From: Liolophura sinensis
Lineage: Eukaryota > Mollusca > Polyplacophora > Chitonida > Chitonidae
Length of the DNA: 64,000 nt
Assembly: GCF_032854445.1 (NCBI RefSeq)
Contig: NC_088307.1
Span: 25,057,953 to 25,121,952, forward strand
Direction of reading: 5' to 3'
Position numbers and translations under genes: made by a program. The notes under the pieces are model-generated. The model was not told where the DNA came from. It searched no databases and saw only the letters and a list, made by a program, of their open reading frames with translations. Shown piece by piece: positions 32,863 to 47,000 of the stretch (positions within the stretch are counted from its first letter, which is position 1; every line of letters starts with the position of its first letter).

Positions 32863-34636
32863 TTGAATTTTGCTATGTGTGCTTAAGTATCATATAGATA
32901 TGCACACAGACATATAGGCATTCTAGCAGCCTCCAGAACAAAAATATACATGTATGTATATAAGCCTATACATGTATATATAAAACAAAATATAATTTAT
33001 ATACCGCTTTTTAAATAATCAACTATAAAAATAGAGTCAACTTTCTTTCTTTCCCTCCTATAGAGGCAAAGAATTAAGACTTTAACATCTCTTTGGGAAA
33101 ATAAATAGGTGAAAATACTGGGCTTCTTAGCTTGAGTTGCTTTTTCTTTATGCCTCTTAAAAATTATATGCACATTTCCAACAGCCAGCAACATTCCGGT
33201 TCTATTTCCAATGGCTTCAGTTTAATAGCAAATCTGTACAGTTTGGTATGTCCACCCCATTTAAATGCTTCAATATCAGCCATGAATAATTTATATGTCA
33301 AATTTATTGGTTTAACGTTCAGCCATTTAAACACCAAACGTCTCGGATTTCAAGGCCAAGGATATGTGCCGACGACACTGTGTGCGCTGCCTATAAGAAT
33401 AAGCAAGTTATAGCTAGTGTACTAAGTCGGCCTACTTGGCCTACAACTGAACGTGTCCCAACATGACATGCAGTTCTTAATCAACGGTAGCATAAACCAT
33501 AATGGCACAGCCTTACTGGTGCCTTATTGCAGGTTAATGAATATTTCTGTGGCTCTAATGAGCAATTCTCCAGATTGGACTGGGAAATACAGTTTGGAGA
33601 ATTCAAACACCAATTCAGTGAAGAGGGTACATCAAAGGTGGGTTCAGGTTGATGTATGGAAAATCCGCTTCGGTTCTGACTGCAGTACTGTTGTTTATAG
33701 TGCCCAGAATGGAGTTGAGAAAAAAGTTTTTTTTTTGGAATCAGAAGCGAAAACAAGCGCACTATGCTTCCTGTAATCAATGGTGATGTTAATTGTGATA
33801 CTTTAAAGAGAAATCTGAATCCTTTGTACAGGTTTTAGATCAAAGGTGAGAACAATTCAGATCTTGATATCGATGAAAAATAACTTAGCAACACGACGCG
33901 AATGTTTTGTGTTATGATGGTGTTGTTGTTGCACTGCTTTTCGCGCTGCCAGTTCACTAAGCCTTTGTCAAGCCTGTGTCGTTACACGTCAGCCAGGTGC
34001 ACTTAAGCCTTGTGTTTTTGTCAAATACATGGTGGTAGAAAATTAAAACTCACGTTTTGAGGATATCGCTTTCACAGAATTCTAAATTTCAGCTTGTAGA
34101 CATGTTCATGCAGGCGCGGGAGAAGCCAAAACAATCATCAGAATTGCATTGATGCGGAGATGGACTTCATTTGAGTAAAGATACTGTACAATTAACTGAT
34201 ACAATAAATAATTGATAAGTATCAACATATCACAACAAAACAATAACGTTGGTGGAAGACTGCATGGGTTCGTGTATAGGACAATATTTAACATTTAAAA
34301 ACAGTTTTACAGCTAATTCAATAATTGCTGTAATTTGTCTAATTAAGCCTACTGCTGCACTGGTGCAAACTTGTCAAAATGGTGGATTAAAATATTTTAT
34401 TCTTGACTGTTAACTTGAATTATTACCAATATAAAGAATATGTCAATGCCTTTTTGGTAAGGTGAAAAAAAGTGTTAGAAAACCAAATGTTCCATTGCTT
34501 TTACTTCTGATTGAATTGACTATAAATCTCAACAAAAGAAATTAAAAACAAAGAAAAGAGAGTAAATAAATATATTTGGTATATATGTATTTATCTATTT
34601 TCAGTTGAGGACAAAGTAGCACTCTAGACGACGAAA

Positions 34637-37600
34637 ATGAAGAAGTCCAAATCCCCTCTCACTGTGTTCTCCCCCAAGCTGTCGTCTGGACTGCCTACAA
34701 AATCCGGGGGGAGAGGTAAAGCTCTACAGGCCAGGTCTGCTGAGGATATCCCCAAAGTGGTTTCCAGGTCGTCAGGCGGAAAAGATGCTGTGGCAGGGTC
34801 GAAATCTCGCGGCAGCTCACCTGCTGCCACAGGTAGGCTGTGTGTTTAGGATTTAATTACACATTTTGCCTTTTTTTTTTGCATTTTGCCTTTTTTTATT
34901 GTGTGCTTGTTTCTGTGAAGAAAGTCCACAATAGTAATTCTGTTTTAAATTTTGTTTATATAAATTTATAAGTTCCAAAATTTAATGACACTGAAGTAAC
35001 TGATACTGTATTCAAATAAATTTTGGTATGTAAAAATGCACTTTCAGAAGCACATGTGGCCATGAAGCAGATTTTGTATTAACTCCCATATGTTTGTGAG
35101 ACTATAATTTCACTGAGGTGTCTTGAATAAAACATGTTGGCTTCAGTAAAACAGCAAATGCCTGAATGTCCACGGTCTCAAATAGAACAGAGTATCAATC
35201 TCTATATGTTCAACTCCAGGTCCAGCCCAAACTGGTATACGATACATCACAGAGGGCCTCATCAAAAAAATAGCAAAAGAAGACAATCTCGAAATGATTA
35301 CCTCCCTTAATCTGATGCTCTCCAAGGAAGGCGGAAAGAAAATTAGAGTAAGTCACTGTTATTTGAGTTGTGTTCGATGCATTCGATGGGGCTGAACACT
35401 TCCCACAAACTGTACAGGTGTCCCTTAAACCTGCGTATTTGACAACTCTTGTTGTGCCTTTTCGATGTTAACATGTAACTGGCTGAAATGTTGGCAATGC
35501 GGTGTTAAACCTTAAGCATTCATATTTGTTGGTGAAACATGTAGTAGAGTGCTGTGGCTGAAGTTTAAATCTGCCTGATCTGACTGAAAATGATGTAAGC
35601 AGATCAGCTAAATGTTCCTACTAGGCCACACCACTTTAAACTGTTGTTTTGCGGGCAGAATAAATCTCTTTCCAATGTCCGAGGATGGTGTAAAAATAAA
35701 ACTTGCAGCTCTTCTAATTTGTGGTAAATGTGGACTGTCCCAGTAATTGTTCTTGCTAAAGACATATTTACATGATTGGAATGCTTTGAAAAACAGGTAG
35801 ATCATAAATTTATCAAGGTCAAACAAAATAAAAGGTGTATTTTTGGTTTTGTTGATATTCCCTTTTTGGATTGTTTATTGCTGGCTGTATAACACAAAAT
35901 AAAATTGGTGCGCCTTGGCAGAATTGGCATTACAAATTCCGCAGTGGCGATGTTTCATCATGATTAAGTCCTCTTCATTCCAGAGCTATGTAACATAATA
36001 TTCGCCGAAACAATCTGATGGCCTTGGTTCAGCGTTTTTTATTGCACTTTCTGATAGTGTGTTGGTCAAACGATCATTTCATAAATATGACGTACCATAA
36101 CACCATAAACGACACCTTGGTTTTTAAGGTGTGATTATCACACTCCTTGCAAGAAACCATGGCTGTGATTTGCACACCTACATGTAAGCTCACGTACCAT
36201 AACACCATAAACAAATCCTTGGTTTTTAAGGTGTGATTATCACACTCCTTGCAAGAAATCATGGCTGTGATTTTCACACCTACATGTAAGCTCACGTACC
36301 ATAACACCATAAACAACACCTTGGTTTTTAAGGTGTGATTAACACACTCCTTGCAAGAAACCATGGCTGTGATTTGCACACCTACATGTAAGCTCACTAT
36401 TGATTATCAGTATGTCAGAAGTGTTATTAGCACACCTCACCTTTGTCTTAGAGGTGCATGAGGTATGGGAGTGTTTTTGCTTGCATAAAGGCTTGCATAA
36501 ATCATTTAAATAATTAATTAAATCTGCTATTTATTATTTCAGTACATAGAAAACTTGCAGCACCTAAAGAGACTGCAGACGCTTAACCTCAGCTGTAACG
36601 TCATAGAAAAGATCGAGAAACTAGAAAGACTGACAAAACTGCAAGAGTTAAACCTGTCTTTCAACTGCATTAGTCGGCTGGAAGGTTTGGAAAGCCTTGT
36701 GAATTTGCAGACGTTGAATGTCAGCGGGAACCAGATTGAACACGTACCTGTTTGGCTGAGTAAGAAGCTCCGAGCGCTGCGAGTGTTTCGCATCGCCAAG
36801 AACAGAATTACCTCAGTGAGTTGCTTACCTGTAATCTTCTGTGTTTCCTGCAAGTAACATAATCTAATGATTGTGTTTTTCTGTCTTCCAACTTTGACCT
36901 AAGGTTATTGATATAGTCACGTCCCACCTTTTCAGGCCTGAATTCCTCCTTTACTTCAAAACTTAACCCCTTCAATAGTTGACCCAAATTCAACAAAACT
37001 TACATACATCAATTCACTAGAACGTCCTTTGTATCTGTTCAGTTTTTGGTCAGTGTAAGTGACCTTTGACCTTCGACTTGTGACCTTCGATTTGTGACCT
37101 TCAGGTCATAAGATTCAGGGTTTGTTCAGTGTACCCTAATTGTTCAATCTTTTCAGCCGCCTCTGCAACTATGGGGTGTAGAAAAATAATTTGCACAGTT
37201 TTATGAAGCTTCCGTTGAAATGACACAAACTTATCAATTTTGCCACATTTTCATAACAATTGTATGCAATGTGTGTGACATTTGACCTACTTTTTCGGGC
37301 CACAAGATTCAGATTTTGGTCAGTGTACATGACCTTAGACCTACTTTTTCAGGCTATAAGTTCAAACATTGTTCTTGGCGGTTTAAAGCTTGTGAACCCA
37401 ATGTCTCTAATTTTTTGTGATGAGCTGCAGACCTGAGGGATTATGGTACATAATTTATAACGCTTAGTGTTTTCTTTTTCCTGTGAACTGTGCCTTGTTT
37501 GTGTTAGTGTACTTAGTATAATTGAGGCTATTAGTGTGCAGTATTTCTGTATTTCACCAAAAATTTGCCTGTTAAAATGCACTTGCAGAAGCATATAAAG

Positions 37601-37802
37601 GCCTTGAAATGCTCATTTTGATGCCAACACATTTTTCTGATAAGAAATTACTCCAGCTTCATAAAAAAACTCTTTAAGTTGCCCCTTGTGGTGAATAAGT
37701 CAATCAAAATTAAGCTAAATTTGTTACTTTAGGAATGCTAAACTTTAGGTGAAATATGGTAGTCTCTAGTAATCATTGTTAGACAAGACACAAAAAAAGG
37801 AA

Positions 37803-37842
<40 letters not shown>

Positions 37843-38079
37843 TTCCATGAGATATATACTAAATACTGATTTTATAATGATCTTTGTTTCAGCTAAATGA
37901 GTTCTCAAAGCTGAAGACTCTCCCTGACTTAGTGCAGCTGTCCGTATCAGAAAACCCTGCGGCTGATCTGCCTCATGCTCGTCTCTTCCTCATTTTTCAC
38001 CTGCGGTCACTAGAGAACTTGGATGGACAGAGTATTCTGACAGAGGAGAGGCAGGACGCACAGAGCAGATTTGAACAAG
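34637..38079 (+). CDS. CNTRL: Centriolin exons 1-4: basic head and leucine-rich repeats
   Basis: Residues 1-65 are Ser/Lys/Gly-rich and disordered. Residues 66-108 hold the conserved entry helix (RYITEGLI...SLNLMLSKEGGKK). Residues 109-261 form the LRR fold: LQTLNLSCNVIEKIEKL, LQELNLSFNCISRLEGL, LQTLNVSGNQIEHVP, then LVQLSVSENPAADLP and the LRR-cap-like FHLRSLENLDGQSI. Exon ends are phases 1, 0, 0 and 1. The intron after exon 4 starts with GC. Confidence 0.93.
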
Positions 38080-41000
38080 GCAAGCACAGATTTAAGCGAT
38101 CAGACAAAGGAAAGAGGCTGTAAAAAGACTACAAGAAAGTGAACTAGTTCATTTCTTTAGAATTTTATCTAAATATGCCTCCCCAGCACGGACAGGAAAA
38201 ACACTCTGCCCAGCAATAACATCTCAAACATCTCAAACACAACAAATGTCTTTGTGAATTTGTCCCTTGTCGGATGGGGCAAAGGAGTAGTTACTACTAT
38301 ATCTGTATTGAAAACTTTCTTGTAAGATTTGGGATGATGCTTACCATCTCAAACAAACACATGGAATGTATAATACATAGGTGAAACCATTCATTCACAT
38401 CAAATGAATTCATATCGCAAATAGGGAAGCAATGTTAAGTCTTTTTTGAAAATAGTGTTAAATAGTGTTAAAAAATAATTTCTGTTGAGTTTTTTTGAGC
38501 CCCCCTCACCCTCTCACAAAAAGCTCAGTATATAATGTAATTGATCTCATCTTCCTCAATTATATTCTCAGATGAAGTTGAACAGCTGGAGCGTCAGTTG
38601 GAGGAAGGAGAGTCTCGCTACAGGAAGTTAGAAGAAGACCATAATAAATCCGTCCACGAGCTCCAACAAAGGGAGGCCACTGAGCAAGAGCGAAAGAAGA
38701 AAGAGCTTCAGAGTCAGGATAAGATGCAGGAGTTACAGCGAGAGCTTGACACCAAAAATGACTTGGTGAGGCAGCTTCTTTACATTGTAAATCTAGTAAA
38801 ATTGGAAGTGAATAACTTTACCAGGGAGATTAGGGTACAGTAAAAATTTTGGAACTCCTCATAGTAGAGAATGTGCAGACATTACCTCTCGTAGGAGACA
38901 TCAGCATAATATGACGAAAATAATGGTGAAAGTGGTGTTAATCTCAAGGTAAACAAAGATAAGATAATATACAAAAGGCTCTAGCCTGGTGTCATTGAAG
39001 ACTGGAATGTTGCCACACTTATATGGCAGTGACCTTTGGATACCAGGTATGTCAGGAATAAACAATGTACTGTGGTTTACTCGCTAGGTTCCTCATCTTT
39101 TAAAGCTGATATGCCACCATCATGTGTTTAAAATATTCTCACAGTATTAAACATCAGTTAGCTAAGTAAATATTGGCTTGCATGCAGTTTAGTGGAATTC
39201 CTTATTAATGTCCTGTATTTAAATCACCCATTCAATCATGAAATCATGTCTCTTTCTTCTATTACATCAGCTGAAGAGGAAAACAGCGGAGCTGACAAAA
39301 GCCTGTGAGAAACATTATCAACTGGAACAGGAGCTGGCCTTTTATAAAATCGACTCGAAATTTGAGACACTGAGTCACAGGCCACAGACAACAGACCTGG
39401 TACGATGTGGCTGGTGGAGTCAAGGTTTTTGAATGCCGTCAAAAGTTTGGACTCCACCACCTTTCTCCTTGGTTTTTATAGAATTCTACTAGCCTGTCTT
39501 TTCTTTAAAATGTACTAAAAATTAACAGTATTTTATATAGGGTTGCATTATGTCATTCTGAACTTAAAGAAATAAAATAAAACCATCTTTCAGAAACGTT
39601 TAGCGTGAAATTGGTATCCCTTTCAAGAACCCATTCATGTGTAAAATTTACACATTGTCCCATTTGAAATTATTGAAATGCTGTCAGTTGCCATTTGCTT
39701 ATGTTTTTCTAAATGTTCATATAAAGATCAAATAACAAAACATTTCAGGATTTAATGCTGATTAATGAAAGAAAAGTTTTCTTACATCCTGAATATTTTA
39801 ATTACATAATGAAATTTAAATAAATTTGTCTTGTACCTTTACATATATGATGATTATGCTCATGAGGTGGGTGTGTCATTTACATGTTAAATAAGTATAC
39901 ATGTGAATAACTTGTCTTAATGGCTTATAGGACGACAGTGGTAACCTGGATGAGAGCCCTTATATCGGTCGGGCTCGTTACAAAGCCAACAAGTTTGCGC
40001 AGGAGCAGGTAATCACGGCCACGCCTCAGCAGGCACAGCTTCACCAGAGTCAGTCAGCGGGTATATCCACATTAGGAATCCACCCTGATGTACGGGAACA
40101 GATGAACGAGACTTTAGACAGAGAAATCGCGGGTAAACAACAGGCCATTGAGAGAGGTAACTAAAATTTATTTATTTATTTATTTATTTATTTGATTGGT
40201 GTTTTACGCCGTACTCAAGAATATTTCACTTATACGACGGCGGCCAGCATTATAGTGGGAGGAAACCGGGCTGAGCCCGGGGAAAATCCACGACCATCCG
40301 CAGGTTGCTGCAGACCTTCCCACGTACGGCCGGAGAGGAAGCCAGCGTGAGCTGGACTTGAACTCACAGCAACCGCATTGGTGAGAGACTCCTGGGTCAT
40401 TACGCTGCGCTAGCGCGCTAACCGACTGAGCCACGGAGGCCCCAGGTAACTAAAAGAAAACAGACATAAAATTGATTAATCCAATATGAATATGTGTGTG
40501 ATATATTACATTCCATTTATGCCATCGTAAAACAGTACGGATTTGGATAAAAAGACCACAGTCATTCATTTATGTGTCTGTAATTATGATTACTAGCATA
40601 AATCTTTGTGATGACCAGGGCTCAATTTTGAGCTCTTAAAGTTTGTGAATTTTAAATATTTTGATACCTAGATCTGGAATCATAGAACGATCTTAGAGTT
40701 GAGTCAAAATTTCAAATCATTCTAAAATTATTATTTCTAATGTAACCAGGTCAGAAAGTTGCTTGACAACTTAAATTGTGGTTAAATTATTGTACAACAA
40801 ATTTTAGCTAAAATAACGGAAAGGAACGTACAAAAGTTAATGCCTGAAAAAGGCTTTGTGATCCCAGGGCCAGGTTTATTGTTTAATGCACATATAAAAT
40901 ACTGAAAGATGGAGGTTGTTATCTGTTGCCCTTTCATATCAGTTGACTATAATTTATCTGGACCACCATTATATTTACTCATTTATTTAATTGGTTTTTT

Positions 41001-44000
41001 ACACGGTTTCACTTATATGATGGTGGCCAGCATAATGAGCCCAAGAGCCCAAGTAAATACGAAAATATTGAAAGCTGACAAGTTTCATTCCAGAAGAAAG
41101 ATGCTGAACTGAAGGCTAAAGGTATAAGATGTGATTTCAGCTCAAGGCCGCCTGGAACGTCTCCAGGAGGAGCTGACACGCACAGAGAAACAGGTGCTCT
41201 CTGCTGCCCAGGAGCTGAAGAGAGTCAGTGAACTGACCCCCTACGCTGAACACATGGAACAGCACAAACAGCAACTCAGACAAGTTCTCGCCAAGAAAAT
41301 GCAGCATGTAAGTTGACCAGAGCATGTGGTCTAATGGGCGTTCGGCAAATACCAGACAGCAAGACCTTGGCCTTTGCATTTTACTGATGTCAGAATTTTC
41401 CTTTCCCTGCTCATCATTACGACGTCACATTAAAGACAGAAAGATGTGACAGCAAAAGCTAATACATTGTGGTCTTGTAGACATATGATTGTTACTTTCA
41501 TGACCTTGAATGATGATGGTTTAATAACATGTCGGCAATCTTTCAGCCATATTGTGGCGAGCTTATGACCTTTAATATTCTGACTCACTTTATTTTTGCT
41601 TTACGTACGATACATCTAATGTTGACTGATGAGACGACCTACAGTCCTCTTGACCTTTGACCTACTTTTCATTCCCAGGTAAACCAGCTGCGTGATGCTG
41701 CTGCCCAGGTAGAGGATGACATGGACCGTGTCCAGTCAGACGCCCAGCAGACCCGTGGTGACATCGCGGACCTCCGCAATAGACTTAGTGGCATGGATCC
41801 CAATGACCCGAACTATGTAAGTGAAGAATTTTAACTCAGGGTATGTGTTATACATACAGGATTGTCAGTCTTACCACACTGTTGGTGTTCATATGCATGG
41901 GGTATAGAAATGGCATTTATAGAGGGCAACAAATGTTATAAATTATTACTTTTGGTGCTGAAACAGTACGATATCATCGACCTCCCGAACAAATCTCAAA
42001 ATACATTTCTAAGATCAATACAACTTGTAGAATCAGGCAGCATGTGAAACAAGAAATAAATGAATAAATTTTAGATTTTAGGTAAATTTAATGTACCGTA
42101 TTAGGCAAAAGCTATTTTCTAGTTGTATTTCAGCAAATGATGCATTTAAAATTTAGGTTTCACTTACGTGAGCTTGCACTGCAGGTAAGAGCATGTGCAT
42201 GTGGAAAAGTCCTCCAGTGTCTTGGCAGTAGTCTGTGGTTTATCATTGATGAAGTCAAGTAAGCATCAATTAATCAGTCTTACAAAATATCGCTCAGCGT
42301 CGACATGTTTATGAGACTTTATGCAGGTAGTTCTCTCTGGAAATCATGCTGTTGGTTTTATTTTTTATGGGACTTATCCTCAGAGAAAAACTTACGCTGA
42401 AATGGTTGACAAAGAGCAACAGATCAGTGAAACTTCACAAATGTTTGGGGATTTACAACAACAACTGGAAGACATGCTGGACACTATCGCCACTGAAACC
42501 AATGAAATCAGGAAAATGGAACAAAAAGTTAATGAAGGTTGGTGAAAAGTCTAGATGGATACATGTACCTGTTTGGACTTGATTTCTGAGTTTAACATAA
42601 CCTCGAACAATCTTTAATCTCACTTATCACAGACAGGCTTGATTATGGTCGGATGTAAAAGCTTCATGAAAGTAGGGCCTGGAATGCACTTGAGTCTTGT
42701 GCAGACATGATATTCGCCCGTTTTAAAACGGAATTTTGTTTTTCATATTCCTGGCTTCCAATCTTTAAATTAAAATTCCGTTTTTTAAGCATGGGTGATA
42801 CTTTTTGCAAATATTTCCGTTATTTACCAGGTCACTCACTAGGCGTTTTTGGAGGGGCTCACCGCCCTTCCCTTATAAAACTGCATCTTGCTGCCTTTCT
42901 TAAAAAGATAATTGAGTCCTGCTGCCTTTCTTTCTTTCCTGTCATTATTTCAAACAATAAAACTCTGCCCAATAGGGTACAGCTGTCTGCTAAAACTCGT
43001 GTTGTTGTTGGGTCTAACTGTCAGTCCCTCAGTGTGATGCTAGATTGTTTCATTCTACACTGTTCAGCATTCAGCTGGTCGTATCGCATAGGAAGTGCTC
43101 TACCCCACAAAAACCAAATACTAGAGTCAAAACATCGCCTGAGTGCATGTGTCAAGCAGTTCAATTTGCCATTATTTTCGTGTGTGTGTGTCGAAACAAA
43201 AGCTTACAAGCCTTATGCTCAACAGCTCAAGAAGGGCAAAAAAAATGAGCCCATGACAAGGTAGCCTCGCCATTACAAAGCTCTTCAGTGGCATCTTCAT
43301 TAACAAGAACAACAACATCATCTCCAGCAGATCGTTCCAACTTGATTGCATTCAGTGGTAGAAACTCCAAATGAGGAAATTCGCAGCCAACCTGATGTGC
43401 CAGCATCATTTCTACAGAACCCAAACCCCAGAACCTCAAACAACAGCTTCTTGTGCTGAACTTTGATTGGTTGCTCATTAAAGATGACTTCACTGAGAAT
43501 ACACAACAAACATCCTCAGGACTTCTCTGTAAACTCTGTAAAAAGTTTAACACTTGTGCTTCAAATGGTAATTATATGTGAGCAAATGAGGCATTTAAAA
43601 TGCTTAGGAAGGATAAGGTCAAGGTGCACCTGAAAAGTTCTCAAGTTCGGTAAATAAATGCTGGGCAGTCCTCTCTTTCAGTTAAATATTTATTTATTTA
43701 ATTGGTGTTTTTTATCTGTTCTATCACATAAAATGAATGTTAATAGTATAAATCCTCAACAGTGTGCAATTTATGCATTAATATAATAAATGTGCTTAAA
43801 ACTATATTCTTTTTGTAATAAAAGAAATTAGACAGCATCACTTGCAAAATTAATGAGGGATTACAGTAATCACAGTTTGTCTTCTATGATCAACTTATGA
43901 CTGCTGTATTATGACGAAATCATTTCCGGCAATGTAGGATCGTTGGCAGTCGAGGGCGTCCAAACCCCAAACCCCCATTTATTTCACTCTCATCTGGTGG

Positions 44001-47000
44001 TGTCCTATAGGGAGAGAGGTCTAAATAAAGCACTGTGGAAATCCATCTCTGCTGCATTAAGTATGACGTTGACCACTATACACTCGCCTGTAATAGCTTG
44101 TCCCCAGGGGCTAAAACTAAAGGCCCCGTGGGGTCATGGGTGTCAAAAGGATAGGGTCCCAGTTGTGTAGAAAAGCTTATCATAAAGGGTGACTGATCTT
44201 GGGCACTGTTGTTTACATGTCATGTCATGTCTACAAGTGTTGTGTTCTTTCTTCGTTGAATGTAACTGTTCTCGTTGCGGTTAAACTGAGATATTGCTTA
44301 TTGGACGTAAAACACGAATCAATCAATCTAAGGCTAAAGTATGTTGAGGAAGGTTTCAGTTTTTGTTTTTTTTTTTGCCTCAGAATCACCCCTTCTTGTG
44401 GATCCACCAATATGCTGAGTTGATTCGCAGTATCTGTCTGTTAAAAACATTGCACCAATGTTGTAGCATGTGATTTGAAAGAGAATATATTAATTCTGGT
44501 GTTTTTGTGATTGATCACAGATCAGATCTCCCAGAATGACGATCTGCGAGAGGAACTAGGCAGCATCGTGGGGGGTCTGCAGACATACCTTCAGTCTATG
44601 AAAGCCCAGAGTGAACAACAACAACGGGACTTGAGAGATCTGCTGGCAGAGAAAGAGGCTCTGGAGGGTAAAATACGCATGCTGGAGACAGACCTTAGTT
44701 TGATGGACACAGAAGGCACAGAATATATGGAGTTGAAAGCAGTGAGTTTTGGGTTCCAGGAATCAAGGCATTTGATGTGATTTAATTGCCAAGTTTGAAC
44801 AATAGCTGGGACAGTCCTCAATTTCATCAAAGTAGATCTTTTCTCTATTTTATTTTTATACCTTCTGCCAACATTGAAAGAATCCATGTTGCCCTTACAA
44901 CAAAAATTTAAATTTTGTGGCCTTAGCATAATTTCAAAAAGCAAAAGACGTCTCTTCATTTTTGTTTTGTGAATTTTTGGCTTGGCGGTAATATTCACAG
45001 TGATCATTGTCGTTACAGAGACTTGTGGAGTTGGAGGAGTCTCTGCAGGAGCAGAAGGAGCAGAATGATCTCCTACAGGAGCAAGTTCATCTCTCCCAGA
45101 CGCAAGAGCCCGAGATACAGGACCGCATCGAGCTGGCTGAGACAGAGATCAAAGGGTTGAGGAAAGCACTCAAAGATACGCAGAAAAAGGCGGAGCTGGA
45201 CCGCCTGACCCTAGAGAAGGAGCTAGATGAGGAGAGAGAGCGGCTGAAACAAGCGAGTAGAGAATCGCAAGGAGCACAGAGTAAGGACGGCGTAGTGAAG
45301 CATCTGACCCAACAGCTAGAGGCTGTCAAGGTAACAAGTGTGAATTCGCAAAATCTGCGACATCATGTAAAAAGTCATTGTTGTTGTCTTAACCTCAGGC
45401 CCCATGTTAAGTGAACAATCACATTAAAAATCAGGATCCGGAACACAAAGAGGGACTTACAATTTGGCACTGACTATTGTCTTAATCTCAGGCCCCATGT
45501 TAAGTGAACAATCACATTAAAAATCAGGATCCGGAACACAAAGAGGGACTTACAATTTGGCACTGACTATTGTCTTAATCTCAGGCCCCATGTTAAGTGA
45601 ACAATCACATTAAAAATCAGGATCTGGAACACAAAGAGGGACATTAAAATCAGGATCTGGAACACAAAGAGGGACTTACAATTTGGCACTGACTTGTCTG
45701 AAACTCGGGCCCCATGTTAAGTGAACAATCATGTTAAAAAACAGGATCTGGAACACAAAGAGGGACTTACAATTTAGCACTGACTGTTGTCTTAACATCA
45801 GGCAACCATGTTAAGTGAAGAAGCACATTTAAAAACAGGATCTGGAACACAAAGAGGGACTTACAATTTAGCACTGACTATTGTCTTAACCTCGGGCCCC
45901 ATGTTAAGTGAACACTCACATTAAAAAACAGGATCTGGAACACAAAAGAGGGGCTTACAATTTGGCTGTGACTGTTGTCTTAACCTCGGGCACCCATGTT
46001 AAGTGAACAGTCACATTAAAAAACAGGATCTGGAACACAAAAGAGGGGCTTACAATTTGGCTGTGACTGTTGTCTTAACCTCGGGCACCCATGTTAAGTG
46101 AATAGTCACATTAAAAAACAGGATCTGGAACACAAAAGAGGGGCTTACAATTTGGCTCTGACTGTTGTCTTAACCTCGAGCACACACATTAAGTGAACGA
46201 TCACATTAAAAAACAGGATCTGGAACACAAAGAGGGACTCTCAATTTGGCACTGATTGTTCTTTTAACCTCAGGGCCCCATGTTAAGTGAACAGTCACAT
46301 TAATAAACAGGATCTGGAACACAAAGAGAGAATTACAATTTGGCACTGACTGTTTAATTGTGAACATAAAGGTCTCAGATTTTTGTCAAAGAGCAGTTTT
46401 GATGCACAAGGCCCAATGAAGTAGTAGTGTCTCTGATCACAGAAAGAATTCTATAGGTGAACCAGATTTACCACACAATGGACACATAAAATATGTTTAT
46501 TAAAGTTATTGCAGCACTTAAGTTTTGAACCTCTTAATACATGCATCACTAAGTTTTATCCTAGCATGTAAACGAATGTAACTTAAACCAGATATATTAA
46601 AATAATAAGAGAATGTCATCAAAAAAATCATTGAAAAATAATCAAAAACAGCATCTCCAGTTATTTATTTTACATTCGACATCCTTGACACCAGGAGAGG
46701 TTGATAAGGCTCTCCTTACCTTTCAGTCATTTGGCTACATTTTGTTTTTCTCCAAAAAGAGAAAAAATAAAAAAAAAAAACATTTAAATAATGGTTAATG
46801 GATAAAGGTCTCATCAGATTACACTTTATGGATGAAAAGTCATTTACCAGACTTGTTTTTTTTTTCACTTCATGTTCCAGTTTTTAATCCTGATATTCAT
46901 TATGAAATAAAAGGATCTTGATGTTTCAAGGCTTAAGCAGAATTTATCTGAGTAACGCCATTTTTTTTCTTTCCTTCAGGCTCTAAACCACAGTCTGCAG

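Larger units (their letters stand above)
29121..34604. other. Divergent intergenic spacer between HDHD3 and centriolin
   Basis: This holds the HDHD3 5' UTR intron and probably the non-coding first exon of centriolin (an acceptor TCTATTTTCAG ends at 34604, just before its ATG exon). Contents: a repeated GGTT(A/G)ACGCCACAATCAAGA block (29538-29556 and 29831-29850), a SINE A fragment (30345-30472), split SINE B halves around a 94-bp array (31582-32862) and a SINE A tail-like stretch (31790-31880). Open frames at 30502-30753 and 33453-33780 exist on one or both strands, but no family was recognised. Confidence 0.55.

Noticed and set aside
33453-33780. Open frames of about 100 codons on both strands
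   Set aside because: No recognisable family, no splice signals tying them to a gene, and mutual overlap on opposite strands.
36074-36397. 107-codon minus-strand frame with repeated MVLWYVSLHVGV
   Set aside because: It is the translation of a 102-bp tandem repeat in a centriolin intron.
37893-38123. Centriolin ending at the stop just after the LRR (frame ...FEQGKHRFKRSDKGKRL)
   Set aside because: The GC-AG junction to 38572 restores the conserved coiled-coil entry in frame, and the downstream exons all match centriolin.
42707-43264. 185-codon open frame in centriolin intron 10
   Set aside because: Composition is Cys/Phe/Ser-rich, no domain was recognised and there is no splice context. It is kept only as a remark next to the zinc-finger fragment.
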